Assembly (NCBI GenBank): GCA_001970955.1
Contig: MPUH01000661.1
Location: forward strand, 1 to 41,216
DNA from: Stentor coeruleus
Taxonomy: Eukaryota; Ciliophora; Heterotrichea; Heterotrichida; Stentoridae
DNA length: 41,216 bases
Direction of reading: 5' to 3'
The notes under the pieces were generated by a model. It made no database searches. It was not told where the DNA came from and saw only the letters and a list, made by a program, of their open reading frames with translations. Below, piece by piece: positions 9,229 through 17,995 of the stretch (the stretch's first letter is position 1; each line of letters starts with the position of its first letter). The translations under genes and the position numbers were made by a program.

Positions 9229-9705
9229 TTTGTGGTAAAATGTTTAGTTTTTTTGTGATGTGCTTGTATTTTGGTAAATATTTTTGTTTTTAATAGTGTG
9301 GGTATAAATTTATAGTTTATTTTTGGTTGATTCCCCATATGTGAATTTATGTATTTAATAGTTAAATAAACATATTGTCTGCTTTCCTTAAACACCTGTT
9401 AATTATACATAATACTATTTAAAATATCTTTATTTATAATACACAACTTTATTAAAGCAATATTACCTAGTGTTATACAATCAAAAAGCACTAAAAGTTA
9501 TACCTGATAGCATCAAAACTAAATGATTTTCCTTATATTTGTAGTTAAAAATCATTTCAATAAAAAATCCAAACGAAAAGCTTCAGGATAAAATTATGTA
9601 TTTTAATATATTAATCAATATTTATAATCACTTAAATACCCAATATCCAATTATATCATCATAATTACCAATTTAAAATTCAGTAAACCAAGCATATAAA
9701 CACTA

Positions 9706-10503
9706 CTAAATTTCTAATTTCATTTCATTATTTCCATCTGCAGGAGTTTTCTGACTAAGTACTATTCTCTTGAAAACCTGAGTGAAAAGCTCTGTGCTTC
9801 TATACGAAATATTTTTATAAGCTAAAGCTATATTCGACTCAATAACTTTATAATTATCTCCATTTTTAACCTCAAGCACCACTTTCGCATCTTTGTATTC
9901 AATAATCCACTGGTTTTCAAGTGGATATATTTTAAACCCTAAAAAACTATAGATTTTCAATGTATTTTCCATACAAGCTCGATCTTTGCTTTGTAAACAC
10001 TTCGAATCTTCAATTTCTTTTGCCATTTTTTGAAGATCTTCTTGGGTATCTTTATATATTTTTTCTGAGTTTTCTAGCATTATCTGATATTTTTTTAGTG
10101 TTTGGGATGATTGAGCTATTATGCTTTGCAGTTTGGTTTGAGACTCTTTTTGTTGATCTCTGATTAGAGATATATCTTTGCTAGATTTGTCGTTATTTGT
10201 AATCCCACATTTTTCTGATAAAATTGCCATGACTTCATTGGTTTTTTTGAATGTGATTTCGTTTAGATTGATTTTTTTGAGTTCCTCATCAGTTTTTTGA
10301 AGTTCAATATCAATGTCTTCAAGTGATAAAACATTTTTTTGGCTTACTGACTTTTTATTTGATGGATTCAAGACTTTTTTATTTGTTTCAGGTGTTGTAC
10401 TTTCTTCGAATTCCATTGCTTTTCTCTTGCCAGTACCAGTATTTTGTCTAATCTCATCCAAATTATTAATATCTTGTTCAGAAGATGTTTCTGGTTCTTC
10501 CAT
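9706..10503 (-). CDS. Coiled-coil protein with Spc25-like C-terminal domain
   Basis: This 265-residue protein has a charged disordered start (1-58), a coiled coil with breaks (about 60-180), and a compact C-terminal domain (about 182-250) beginning YSFLGFKIYPLENQWIIEYK and ending ELFTQVFKRIV. A coiled coil followed by a small domain opening with a hydrophobic 'GF.I' and an 'I.Y' strand, a middle strand pair and a final helix is the architecture of kinetochore Spc24/Spc25 (RWD fold), in the Ndc80 complex. The match is in layout and pattern, not in a signature motif, so another RWD-type or unrelated protein is possible. ATG start, TAG stop. It shares a 278-bp divergent promoter region with the transporter gene. 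Confidence 0.45.
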   Translation of the reverse strand: MEEPETSSEQDINNLDEIRQNTGTGKRKAMEFEESTTPETNKKVLNPSNKKSVSQKNVLSLEDIDIELQKTDEELKKINLNEITFKKTNEVMAILSEKCGITNNDKSSKDISLIRDQQKESQTKLQSIIAQSSQTLKKYQIMLENSEKIYKDTQEDLQKMAKEIEDSKCLQSKDRACMENTLKIYSFLGFKIYPLENQWIIEYKDAKVVLEVKNGDNYKVIESNIALAYKNISYRSTELFTQVFKRIVLSQKTPADGNNEMKLEI

Positions 10504-10781
10504 TATTTATAAATGCCCGGGTAAAAATTTAAAGCCCATAGTTTAATTGAGAAAAAAAATCATAAAACCAAAACAATCACAGGTATTTTTCACATGACTC
10601 ACTTAGTTAATTATTTAACTTCACAAATATCTGAATTAAATAAAACATCAATTCAATATATTCACAAACAGAAAATGGAAATTGATATAAACAAAGTTAA
10701 AATAAATCTTTAAGCCTTAGATAATAGATTTTCCTTAAATTAAAACCCCAAGAAGTTTAAAGCTTCTTCAGTATATAAAAA
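10504..10781. promoter_or_regulatory. Short divergent promoter region
   Basis: These 278 bp separate two divergently transcribed genes, so both 5' control regions must lie here. A TTTATAAATA run sits just before the minus-strand ATG and a GTATATAAAAA run just before the plus-strand ATG. No other motif stands out. Confidence 0.45.
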
Positions 10782-11879
10782 ATGGTTAGAAGGACTTTGA
10801 TTTACACATATATGGGTATATATCTTATATTCGGAGCTGGAACTACAATTATTATAAAACAGATGGATATGATAACAATTAAAGATCATAATTTTGCCCA
10901 TCCATATATCCAATGTACGAATTTATTTTTAGGAGAAGCTTTATGTCTTTTAATATACATGACATACAAGTCAATAAAGCGTTTTCGTAATCGGGCACTT
11001 AAATACAAACATTTACATAGGTCAGGGTCTAAAACCTTATCAAAATTCTATGAAAAACTAGGGGTATTATCATTTGGTATCCCTGGTATACTTTATGTAT
11101 TTTCTATATACCTTATGTTTATAGGTTTAGCTCTTTCAGCTCCATCAGTTTATCAGATAATTCGTGGGGTTATAACTTTACCTGTGCTTATTTTCAGTCT
11201 GATTTTCCTCCGTAGACGCTTTTACCGACATCATTATTTAGGAATATTTCTTTTGTTATTAGGTGTTACAATAGTAGCTGTTGATAGTATTATTGAAAAA
11301 TCAACAAGTTCTTCTGATCCACTTATAGGGGGAATTGTCCTTATAATAAGCCAATTAATTGCTGGTGGAGTTTTTGTATATGAAGAGTATTTAATGAGTA
11401 AAATGTTTGTTGAGCCTATACAAGCGGTTGGTGTTGAAGGATTTGTAGGGCTTATATTGTCGGTTTTAGTACTGATTGTTTTGAATTTTATACCTTGCGA
11501 AAATAAAGACTTTTGCTATGGAGGCAGAGTTGAGAATACAATGCAAGTTGTTGGGGATATTCTTGAGAATACAATGCTTTTGATACTTTTTGTAAGCTCG
11601 TTTTTTGTTATCACGGTATTATATTGGGCTGGAATTTATACTACAAGGTATGCTAGTGCTTTAACTAGGGCTACATTAGATAGTGCTAGAATTGTTGTCG
11701 TTTGGATCTACTCGATTATTGTTGGTTGGGAAACTGTGCTTTGGGTTGAAATTATTGGATTTGGTTTCGTTGTTTTTGGAACTCTTGTGTATAATGAGAT
11801 TGTCATTATTCCTTGTTTTGGGTTTAAAGAGTCGGTAGAACAGCATAGATTAGAAGCTAATTATACGCCGGATATATAA
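10782..11879 (+). CDS. SLC35F6-like transporter (DMT superfamily)
   Basis: This 365-residue multi-pass membrane protein has about ten hydrophobic segments and aligns along its whole length with SLC35F6 (formerly C2orf18), whose human form is about 371 residues. Landmarks are HPYIQCTNLFLGEALCLLIY near the start (family: HPFLQ...MFLGE), APSVYQIIRGV, the EEYLMSKM...EPIQAVGVEG loop, and the ending with WAGIYTTRYASALTRATLDS then WETVLW...GFVVFGTLVYN. Related proteins carry nucleotide sugars or other small solutes across internal membranes. The substrate of SLC35F6 itself is not settled, so none is given. ATG start after GTATATAAAAA, TAA stop, no intron evident. Confidence 0.88.
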   Translation: MVRRTLIYTYMGIYLIFGAGTTIIIKQMDMITIKDHNFAHPYIQCTNLFLGEALCLLIYMTYKSIKRFRNRALKYKHLHRSGSKTLSKFYEKLGVLSFGIPGILYVFSIYLMFIGLALSAPSVYQIIRGVITLPVLIFSLIFLRRRFYRHHYLGIFLLLLGVTIVAVDSIIEKSTSSSDPLIGGIVLIISQLIAGGVFVYEEYLMSKMFVEPIQAVGVEGFVGLILSVLVLIVLNFIPCENKDFCYGGRVENTMQVVGDILENTMLLILFVSSFFVITVLYWAGIYTTRYASALTRATLDSARIVVVWIYSIIVGWETVLWVEIIGFGFVVFGTLVYNEIVIIPCFGFKESVEQHRLEANYTPDI

Positions 11880-12247
11880 TGAGTTTGAAGGTGTTAGATT
11901 AGTTTTTGAAAATTTGATGTGTTTGGATAGATTAGATGTTTAATTAATGAATCAAGTGAATATTTATAGAAGGAAGTTGAATGTTATACAAGCCTTCATT
12001 GAAAACCTGTAAAGTTAATTTTTCTTCACTCGAAAATAAGTTACTAAGGAGTAGTTATTCCCTGTGAAGATAATAAATATTATAAGAAATAAAATGTCAA
12101 ATCTAAATTAAACCTTATCACAAAAATGATGCATATTTTTTTTTTCAAGAAGTACACAAACTAAAAAATCTACGTCTTGATCATATGAACTTCAAAAAAA
12201 GTTTTGCTTACTTTGAAAATAACCTATCAAATATTTCATAATCTTCT
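11880..12247. other. 3' flank of the transporter gene
   Basis: No gene seen. The plus strand is G-rich to about 11990 and then mixed and increasingly C-rich. A poly-T run lies near 12139-12148. Confidence 0.5.
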
Positions 12248-12854
12248 TCAACAAAAAATATGTTTTGTTAGTTGAATTTTTATAAACTTTCCTATCAGTA
12301 AGTACCTATCCTTTGCTTTGATCATAGGCTATAGTGCATTGATATCTAGATATATTTTATCATCAAAACGAATTCTGCAATCAACTATCCTCACTACTAA
12401 AATCGTGTCATTTCCTAGGCTAAAATTGTACAATTTATTGCTTTTAGGTCCTTTGAGGAATTTAAAATGTCTAAAAATACATATAATATATAGGAAACTT
12501 TATTGAGAATTACCAATTGAAATAATAAACCCATCCTTTAAAGTCAAAGGTGAGTATTTTAGTATAAGTTCCAGATCCATCCCTAGTCACTAATAAAATA
12601 TTTCTGCTTTGCCGGGTTAAATTTTACGACTGCATGCTTTTCCATACCTTTCGCGCATTCTTTGAATTTTTAATTTTTTCATATATTTTTCTAAACCTTC
12701 TACATATAAACTTTATTGATTTTCCATTCTTGTTGGGGTTTATATTAATTATAATACAGGGGGATATAACACTACTTTCCATTATATATATTTCGAGTTT
12801 TAGAGAATCAGAAAAATTTTCTTCCATTTTTGGAGATAAAACTGTTATTTTCAT
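12248..12854 (-). pseudogene. Degenerate or fragmented gene, family unknown
   Basis: The minus strand is open from ATG 12854 for 76 codons (MKITVLSPKMEENFSDSLKL to KVWKSMQS) and meets a TAA. It resumes in the same frame with NLTRQSRNILLVTRDGSG through TFDFKGWVYYFN. After a one-base shift it continues CFLYIICIFRHFKFLKG, LYNFSLGNDTILVVRIVD, RFDDKIYLDINAL, then a TAG and DRYLLIGKFIKIQL. Open runs of this length are unlikely in sequence this AT-rich. A 16-nt stretch GTAATTCTCAATAAAG at the frame change could be an intron, but no 15-16 nt GT-AG element removes the first TAA. I read it as a decaying gene; a real 76-residue gene plus debris is the alternative. I do not recognise the family. Confidence 0.45.
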
Positions 12855-13016
12855 CAATTAGGTCAAGTCCTTGAAGAAAAAATTATCAGTCTCAGTCTTT
12901 ATTTTTTTTATTCTTCTTCTTCGTTCTNTTTCATCAATTAGGTCAAGTCCTTGAAGAAAAAATTATCAGTCTCAGTCTTTATTTTTTTTATTTTTTTTAT
13001 TCTTCTTCTTCGTTCT
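12849..13016. repeat. Direct repeat around a single-N join
   Basis: An N at 12928 separates copies at 12849-12927 and 12929-13016. They match except for 9 extra bases in the second copy, within a poly-T/TTTA run, which is a likely assembly breakpoint. The remaining bases to 13149 are C-rich on the plus strand, as expected for the 3' flank of the minus-strand gene at 13150. Confidence 0.8.
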
Positions 13017-13149
13017 CAACTATTTAATGGCAACATCATGGAAAAAATCAACCTTATCAAGCCATATCCCAAAATCTAATCCTCAATTCTTCCAACCTCA
13101 TAAAAAATAACCCTTCTCTATATTCATTCTATATTTAAAACCCTTCTCT

Positions 13150-14109
13150 CTAATTTCTATTATTTTTTAACCGCAGCTTCAAACTACAAATCCAGTCATT
13201 AGACAAATTAGGCTTCAATTTTACAGCTTCTCCTTTAAACGTCTCCAGAAGCATCTGAAACTTTTCTATTTCTTTATCTAAACCTTGCATTTTCTGTGAT
13301 TTCTTTTTAGTTTTTTTCTGCTGTGTGGTTTTCCCATCTCCATCAATATAACTCATAATCTCTTCAATACTTTTACAGCTTATATTACTTGAAGTTTCAC
13401 TTGAACTATTCGAATCAAAAGAGTTCCTATGTTTTTCAGAAGAAATCTGAGGGTTTTTCAGTTCTTTAAGAAGGTTGATCATATTTTGGATTATAAGAGA
13501 TTTACATGATAGATATTGAAGTAAAATATCTTCATAATGCTGGAGTATTTTTTCGAAAAATGCAGATTTTGTTATTTTCTCACATTCAGCTTCGATTTCA
13601 GCATGTTCTGGCATATTTTCTGTGATTTTGCCTAGTTCTTTAGCAGAACATTCTAAGGCATTAAGGGCTTCAGCAAGGCTTAAAATAAGTAAATCTTTAG
13701 ATCGGTTTTCATATGCTGACAAACTCTGTCTGATGTCCGTCAAAAATTTATGGATTGTTATGTAAAAAATATTGTAGATCATCTTTATGCTGTAACCTTT
13801 GATGAGTTTCTTTACTTTATTTCTTAGATCATTGATCTTATTAGTTTCTATTCGATAAGGGAACTCTTTAGGCTCATATGTAGATAGAAGATTTGATGGA
13901 GTTTTTAATCTTTTAATCAATTCTTCAAGGTATATAAAATATATTTCTTCGAGTTCTTCTTTTAACTCAACCATAAGTTGCTCGTAGAGTTTTGTCTCGG
14001 GGGTACTTCGTATTGGAAGTTTGTAGATAATGTCTCCACATTGAAGAAGGATATTTTTGTTTGTACCTTTTGCTGGCTTTTTTGTTTTTCTTTTATTCTT
14101 GTTAACCAT
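13150..14109 (-). CDS. Hypothetical Lys-rich protein
   Basis: I do not recognise this 319-residue protein. It has a very basic start (MVNKNKRKTKKPAKG), a mainly helical middle (about 40-230) without membrane segments, a Ser-rich linker, and a tail where SIEEIMSYIDGDG is followed by a Lys/Gln run and DKEIEKFQMLLETFKGEAVK. That tail (acidic helix, poly-basic run, then an EIE.F...L helix) is the most distinctive element, and similar arrangements occur in several unrelated eukaryotic proteins. ATG start, TAG stop. Its 5' flank (14110-14310) is G-rich on the plus strand, consistent with minus-strand transcription. Confidence 0.72.
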   Translation of the reverse strand: MVNKNKRKTKKPAKGTNKNILLQCGDIIYKLPIRSTPETKLYEQLMVELKEELEEIYFIYLEELIKRLKTPSNLLSTYEPKEFPYRIETNKINDLRNKVKKLIKGYSIKMIYNIFYITIHKFLTDIRQSLSAYENRSKDLLILSLAEALNALECSAKELGKITENMPEHAEIEAECEKITKSAFFEKILQHYEDILLQYLSCKSLIIQNMINLLKELKNPQISSEKHRNSFDSNSSSETSSNISCKSIEEIMSYIDGDGKTTQQKKTKKKSQKMQGLDKEIEKFQMLLETFKGEAVKLKPNLSNDWICSLKLRLKNNRN

Positions 14110-15226
14110 TTACTAATGCTTATATTTATATATAATTAGCATATTAAGTGGTTTTATTATGTTATTTGATTGAGATTTAGTTGATTAGTGTGGATTTGGT
14201 CTAGGGATTTTGAGGTTTTGGAGGATTGATTGTAGGATTTTGAAAGAAAGGTTTAGTTAGGGTTTATATAATATAATGATAATATTTTTTATATTGGAAA
14301 TTATGATTTGATTGATGGTGATGTATTGATTACTAACAGCAAATATCAGAAAAGAATCTGAGTAAATCTTAAGCTTCTGGTTAAATACTACAAAAAATGG
14401 TTTGATTGTAAAAGTATGGAAGTGAATTTATTGTAAATTTTTATTACTAGTATTTTAGAGTGTAAGTTTAATAATTTGATAGAAAAAGTGTTTTATCTAA
14501 TACTTTAATCATGATAATTTTACCCTTTACTTAATTATACTAGCATAAAAATCTAAAAACTAGAATTAAAAAGTAGTTATTATGCCCTTATCATAATTCA
14601 AAAATACTAAAGTTATAAAATAATAAATTTTATGCTATATCATTGCGAAGTATATACAAATTCTACAAATATCAAATTTAATTATGAAATTATATGTATT
14701 ATAAGTAGTAAAAAGGTTTTAGGACTACATATAAAACTTTAGGACCTAAATATCTAAAGAAGTATATTAAAGACAACTTTTATTTCTAATATACAATTCA
14801 CCTTGAAAATTTATACAATTTTATCTTCAAAATTCACACATTTAGTAGTTGTAATATTTTATAGTCCAAAAATAATTCATATAATGCTTTTAATAACATT
14901 AGATAATGAGAAATATTTAAATTGTTATCAAAATATTACATCCTTTCCCAACCTATCCAAAAAACCAACAACCAAAACTATCCCTCATAATTTCCCAATA
15001 AATCAATTCAAGTATGCATAAATCATATTATAAAAATCTCAAACTAGCCAAAATTTTATCCATTAACAAAATCTCCCATCCAAAAATTTGTAAACCTTCA
15101 TCATACAATAACATTCCAAACCTAAAAAAAATTAAGCATAATTTGACTCTTTTGCATAAACTAAAAAATTTACCCAGCGAAACGCCGAGCAATTTAAAAA
15201 TAAACATGAAGATTCCGTGTTTAGAA
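14110..15226. other. Long intergenic region
   Basis: No gene seen. The plus strand is G-rich to about 14310 (5' flank of the gene at 13150-14109), mixed to 14800, and strongly C/A-rich from 14940 to 15226 (3' flank of the next minus-strand gene). Two frames in the C/A-rich part carry its base bias, and I reject them as genes. Confidence 0.55.
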
Positions 15227-15592
15227 TTATTTTAAATTCTCAATAAGGTCTAAAAAGTCTTGTTCTTCTTCTTGGTCGATTTTTTTGAAAAGAGTTTGCA
15301 AGTTCTGCTTTGAAGGTGTCATTACTCGTCTTTCAGGTGTTTTTCGATCTTTAGATGATTTTATGACGAATTCTTTTTTCAACCTAGTCTCAGGAGGAAG
15401 TGTATTTATTCCTCTTTGATTAGCTTCTGGCTCAGTTAACCTTCTCATGCTACTACTTCTTGGTCTGAAATCAATAGTTGGACTAAGAGGCATAGCTTGA
15501 TTTCCAACTGGACGAGGAGATAAAGGTAATATTGGATTGAGTTCTAATTATAAAATACTAGCTGGGGATTTTCTTAAAGCAAACTTTTCCAT
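15227..15592 (-). CDS. Small Pro/Arg-rich protein with one 15-nt intron
   Basis: Exon 1 is 15559-15592 and exon 2 is 15227-15543, joined across a 15-nt intron. The spliced frame is 351 nt, giving 116 residues: MEKFALRKSPAKLNPILPL, then SPRPVGNQAMPLSP and a basic middle, ending with an acidic helix (IDQEEEQDFLDLIENL). Without splicing, a TAA falls in frame at codon 15, and the only downstream ATG would give an 88-residue protein. The continuous Pro/Ser/Arg-rich reading upstream of that ATG favours the spliced form. I do not recognise the family. The pattern of S/T-P sites and a short acidic helix suggests a regulatory or scaffold peptide, but that is a guess. Stop is TAA. Confidence 0.72.
15544..15558 (-). 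other. 15-nt intron
   Basis: On the coding strand this is GTATTTTATAATTAG. It begins GTA, ends TAG, contains the in-frame TAA, and its removal keeps the frame open from the upstream ATG. Introns of 15-16 nt are characteristic of heterotrich ciliates such as Stentor and Blepharisma. Confidence 0.8.
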
Positions 15593-16139
15593 AATAAATT
15601 ATTAAATTATTAGAGATTTGATGTAAAAGTGATTGCCCTGGTTTTTGAAGATGGAGATTAGGGTTTAGGATAAGTTTCAAGGTATGGATAATGAAAAAAG
15701 TGGTTAATGTTATGGTTGTTGTTATTGTTGTTATTATGGAGAATTATCTTATTAAATTTTATATTGAGTTTGTGGAATTTAGGTTTGGGATTATGTGAAG
15801 AGTTGTTAGGATTAGAGGTTTTAATTATAGGATGATGTTTTATATTGTGATATTTTAATATGCGGTAATAGAGAAAATAACATAGTTTGTTGCGAATTGT
15901 ATTTTTAAGGTAGAATATAGATTATAAGTTTTAGAATAAAAAAGTAGATTGTAAATATTTAATTTCAAGTTGTTTAATATGCTAATAGGAAGGTTGTGTA
16001 AGGTTGCAGGGTAATTAGGCTGAGTTGTGATGATATGAATGAAAAATTATTATCTCTGAGAATAGCTGAAAATGTTTGTGTAATGCAAAATGATTAAATG
16101 ATTATGATGGTTTGGATAAGATAGATAAAATCATATTTT
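15593..16139. other. 5' flank of the intron-containing gene
   Basis: No gene seen. G-rich on the plus strand. A short TTG/TTA trinucleotide-like run lies near 15716-15737. Confidence 0.55.
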
Positions 16140-16420
16140 CTAAGGTGATATTTTAAGACATCTTATATAAAAATTATGTTTTAGTGCTTTCTAATATATT
16201 TTGTGGAAATAATGTGATTAAAAATCCTAAGTCTTACTATGGAAAAGCATTTAAATATGTAAATCACTTTACTCTGACTGAAATCTGCCAATTGATACTT
16301 CAGGATGAATAATAAAAGTTCTTGTTTCATATTTAATAATTTCAATATTGAATTATACCGGGAAATATTCAATAATCTTATTCACTATATAAACTTTATA
16401 TTTAAAAATAATCACCTAAC
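16140..16420 (+). pseudogene. Possible gene relic, family unknown
   Basis: After a TAA near 16153, the plus strand is open for about 50 codons without an ATG start: NYVLVLSNIFCGNNVIKN, SYYGKAFKYVNHFTLTEI, CQLILQDE, then two stops. A shifted frame continues NNKSSCFIFNNFNIELYREI for about 38 codons. The residue mix (Cys, His, Gly, Tyr, Glu) is richer than in chance AT-rich frames. I do not recognise the family. The reverse strand is also open for 63 codons here, from a TTG. The skew pattern does not mark a gene, so this is weak. Confidence 0.25.
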
Positions 16421-16772
16421 TTAATTATAATATCTTTAATCCTTTTAACAACAAATTATAATTATTTAATAGTACCTAAACCTAAAACTATAAATCCATA
16501 TCACAATCTAAACTATCAAATTTTCGGTTAAAAAACTATACTTCATCATAAAAATAATTTAGCTAGAAAATATATTCTATCAGTATTTTATTCCATTATA
16601 CCAAACAATTTTAATCATTCTTTAACATATAAAATTTTACAAAAAAAAATAACTGCATTTTTTATCTCATAAGAATCTAATCAAAGTATTATATTAGCTA
16701 AAAGCTTAGTCCCCAATTTAAAGTTATGGCCTTTATTTTTCCATTATTATTAACCACCAATTATCTCACAGT
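16421..16772. promoter_or_regulatory. 5' flank of the CCT-motif gene
   Basis: C/A-rich, G-poor stretch just upstream of the ATG at 16773. It is the expected 5' composition and must contain the promoter. I see no specific motif. Confidence 0.4.
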
Positions 16773-17348
16773 ATGTTCAACCAGAGAATTTATAATGACC
16801 AAGAAAATTTAGAAGAGCCCACTTTTAATCCAGCGGATTTTCCCCCATCTTTTCTCTCAAGTATTCCTATCGAAAACTTTGGCCCTGAGTTCTTCCAAAG
16901 AGATGATCCTGGATTCTTTATGCCACCAGACTTTGAAGCTTACGAACAAAGCCTCCCATTCATGTTCGACCCAGCAATTTATCAATCTTTCCAAGAAGAT
17001 ATGAAAAGGTTTATGCCAGGTTTCGATATGTTTCCAGGATTTGCTAAAGAAGGTTCAATGCCTGATATCAAACCTCCTTACTTTATATCCAAACCCCCAA
17101 CAAGTCTTCAGACAGGGATAAAAATCGGGACGATATCTATAGAAGAACGTAGAGACAAAGTGAAAAAATACTTAGAAAAAAAACGACGCCGGATTTTCAC
17201 CAAAAGAATCTCATATACATGTCGTAAACGTGTAGCTGACAGTAGAGTTAGAGTCAAAGGACGATTTGTGTCAAAAGCCCAAGCCAGCCAGCTTGAAGAC
17301 GCCAAGTCCCCAACCCAAACCAAAGAAAATTCCCATCTAGCTAACTAA
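16773..17348 (+). CDS. CCT-motif protein (CONSTANS-like C-terminal motif)
   Basis: This 191-residue protein has an acidic, Phe/Pro/Met-rich N-terminal two-thirds (for example PGFDMFPGF at 82-90) and a CCT motif at about residues 125-168. The motif runs ERRDKVKKYLEKKRRRIF, then ISYTCRKRVADSRVRVKGRF, matching the family pattern R...V.RY.EK...R.F...I.Y..RK..A..R.R.KGRF. In plants the motif is found in CONSTANS, TOC1 and related factors, where it binds DNA with NF-Y subunits and holds the nuclear localisation signal. No B-box zinc finger or response-regulator domain is present. A nuclear transcription-factor role is inferred from the motif. ATG start; it ends only 44 bp before the CSN8 gene. Confidence 0.86.
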   Translation: MFNQRIYNDQENLEEPTFNPADFPPSFLSSIPIENFGPEFFQRDDPGFFMPPDFEAYEQSLPFMFDPAIYQSFQEDMKRFMPGFDMFPGFAKEGSMPDIKPPYFISKPPTSLQTGIKIGTISIEERRDKVKKYLEKKRRRIFTKRISYTCRKRVADSRVRVKGRFVSKAQASQLEDAKSPTQTKENSHLAN

Positions 17349-17392
17349 ACCATGTTGATAAAAGTCTCATATTACCTAATCTAGGTATATAA

Positions 17393-17995
17393 ATGGAAGA
17401 TATATACAAAGAGCTCGCTAACAATATAAACTCAGGAGCTGCTATAAACATATCTGAATACTTTCGCAAATTCGAAGAAATTTCCCTAAACTCAATGCCT
17501 TCAAGAGAATCTTTAATTTTCTATCTATTCTCCTGTTATCTTACTGATCATCTTATTCATGCGAAAATGCTATGGAAACGTATTCCAAACTCTTTAAAAG
17601 GACCAAGTGAATTAGAAAAAGTATGGGAAATCGGCAAACTTCTTATTAAAAGTGAGCATTCTAGAGTTTTAAATCTTATAAATACTCATCATTGGATATT
17701 GTCTCAACATATAATATTAATGCTTAGAAAAAAACTTATTGAAGATACAAAAAAAAGAATTTCTAGGTCTTATTCTTCTTTAGAAGTTGTTCAGTTTGCT
17801 AAATATTTAGATTGTGATAATAATGAGGCTGTAAATACTGCAGGAAGATGGGGTTGGGAAGTTAAACAAGGGTTTGTGTTTCCTTGTAATATTGAGAGAC
17901 AGGTTAGTAGAGCTACTGAAGAAAGAGATGTGAGGCTTATAAGTCAGATTGTTGGGTATTTGGAACAAAAATATCATATAGGAATAGATGATTAG
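17393..17995 (+). CDS. CSN8: COP9 signalosome subunit 8
   Basis: This 200-residue protein is close to the human CSN8 length of 209. The strongest match is HAKMLWKRIPNSLKGPSELE followed by KVWEIGKLL (about residues 56-84), against NARYLWKRIPPAIK and the following GxIWSVGQ in animal CSN8. NTHHWILSQHIILMLRKKL matches the NAHQW...I..L segment. SYSSLEVVQFAKYLDCDNNE then GWEVKQGFVFP is the winged-helix (PCI-like) end. CSN8 is a small subunit of the COP9 signalosome, which removes Nedd8 from cullin ubiquitin ligases. The proteasome subunit Rpn12 and eIF3k share the fold, but the WKRIP block favours CSN8. The ATG follows GTATATAA and the intergenic spacer is 44 bp. Confidence 0.86.
   Translation: MEDIYKELANNINSGAAINISEYFRKFEEISLNSMPSRESLIFYLFSCYLTDHLIHAKMLWKRIPNSLKGPSELEKVWEIGKLLIKSEHSRVLNLINTHHWILSQHIILMLRKKLIEDTKKRISRSYSSLEVVQFAKYLDCDNNEAVNTAGRWGWEVKQGFVFPCNIERQVSRATEERDVRLISQIVGYLEQKYHIGIDD

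Noticed and set aside
9210-9395. 61-codon minus-strand frame
   Set aside because: It overlaps the repeated contig end and shows only AT-rich, Lys/Thr-rich chance coding.
12634-12861. 75-codon hydrophobic plus-strand frame
   Set aside because: It is the antisense of the broken minus-strand gene, and its hydrophobicity follows from T-richness.
14803-15235. Two overlapping plus-strand frames of about 72 codons
   Set aside because: The first opens with TTG, both carry the C/A bias of the 3' flank of the minus-strand gene, and neither has a recognisable feature.
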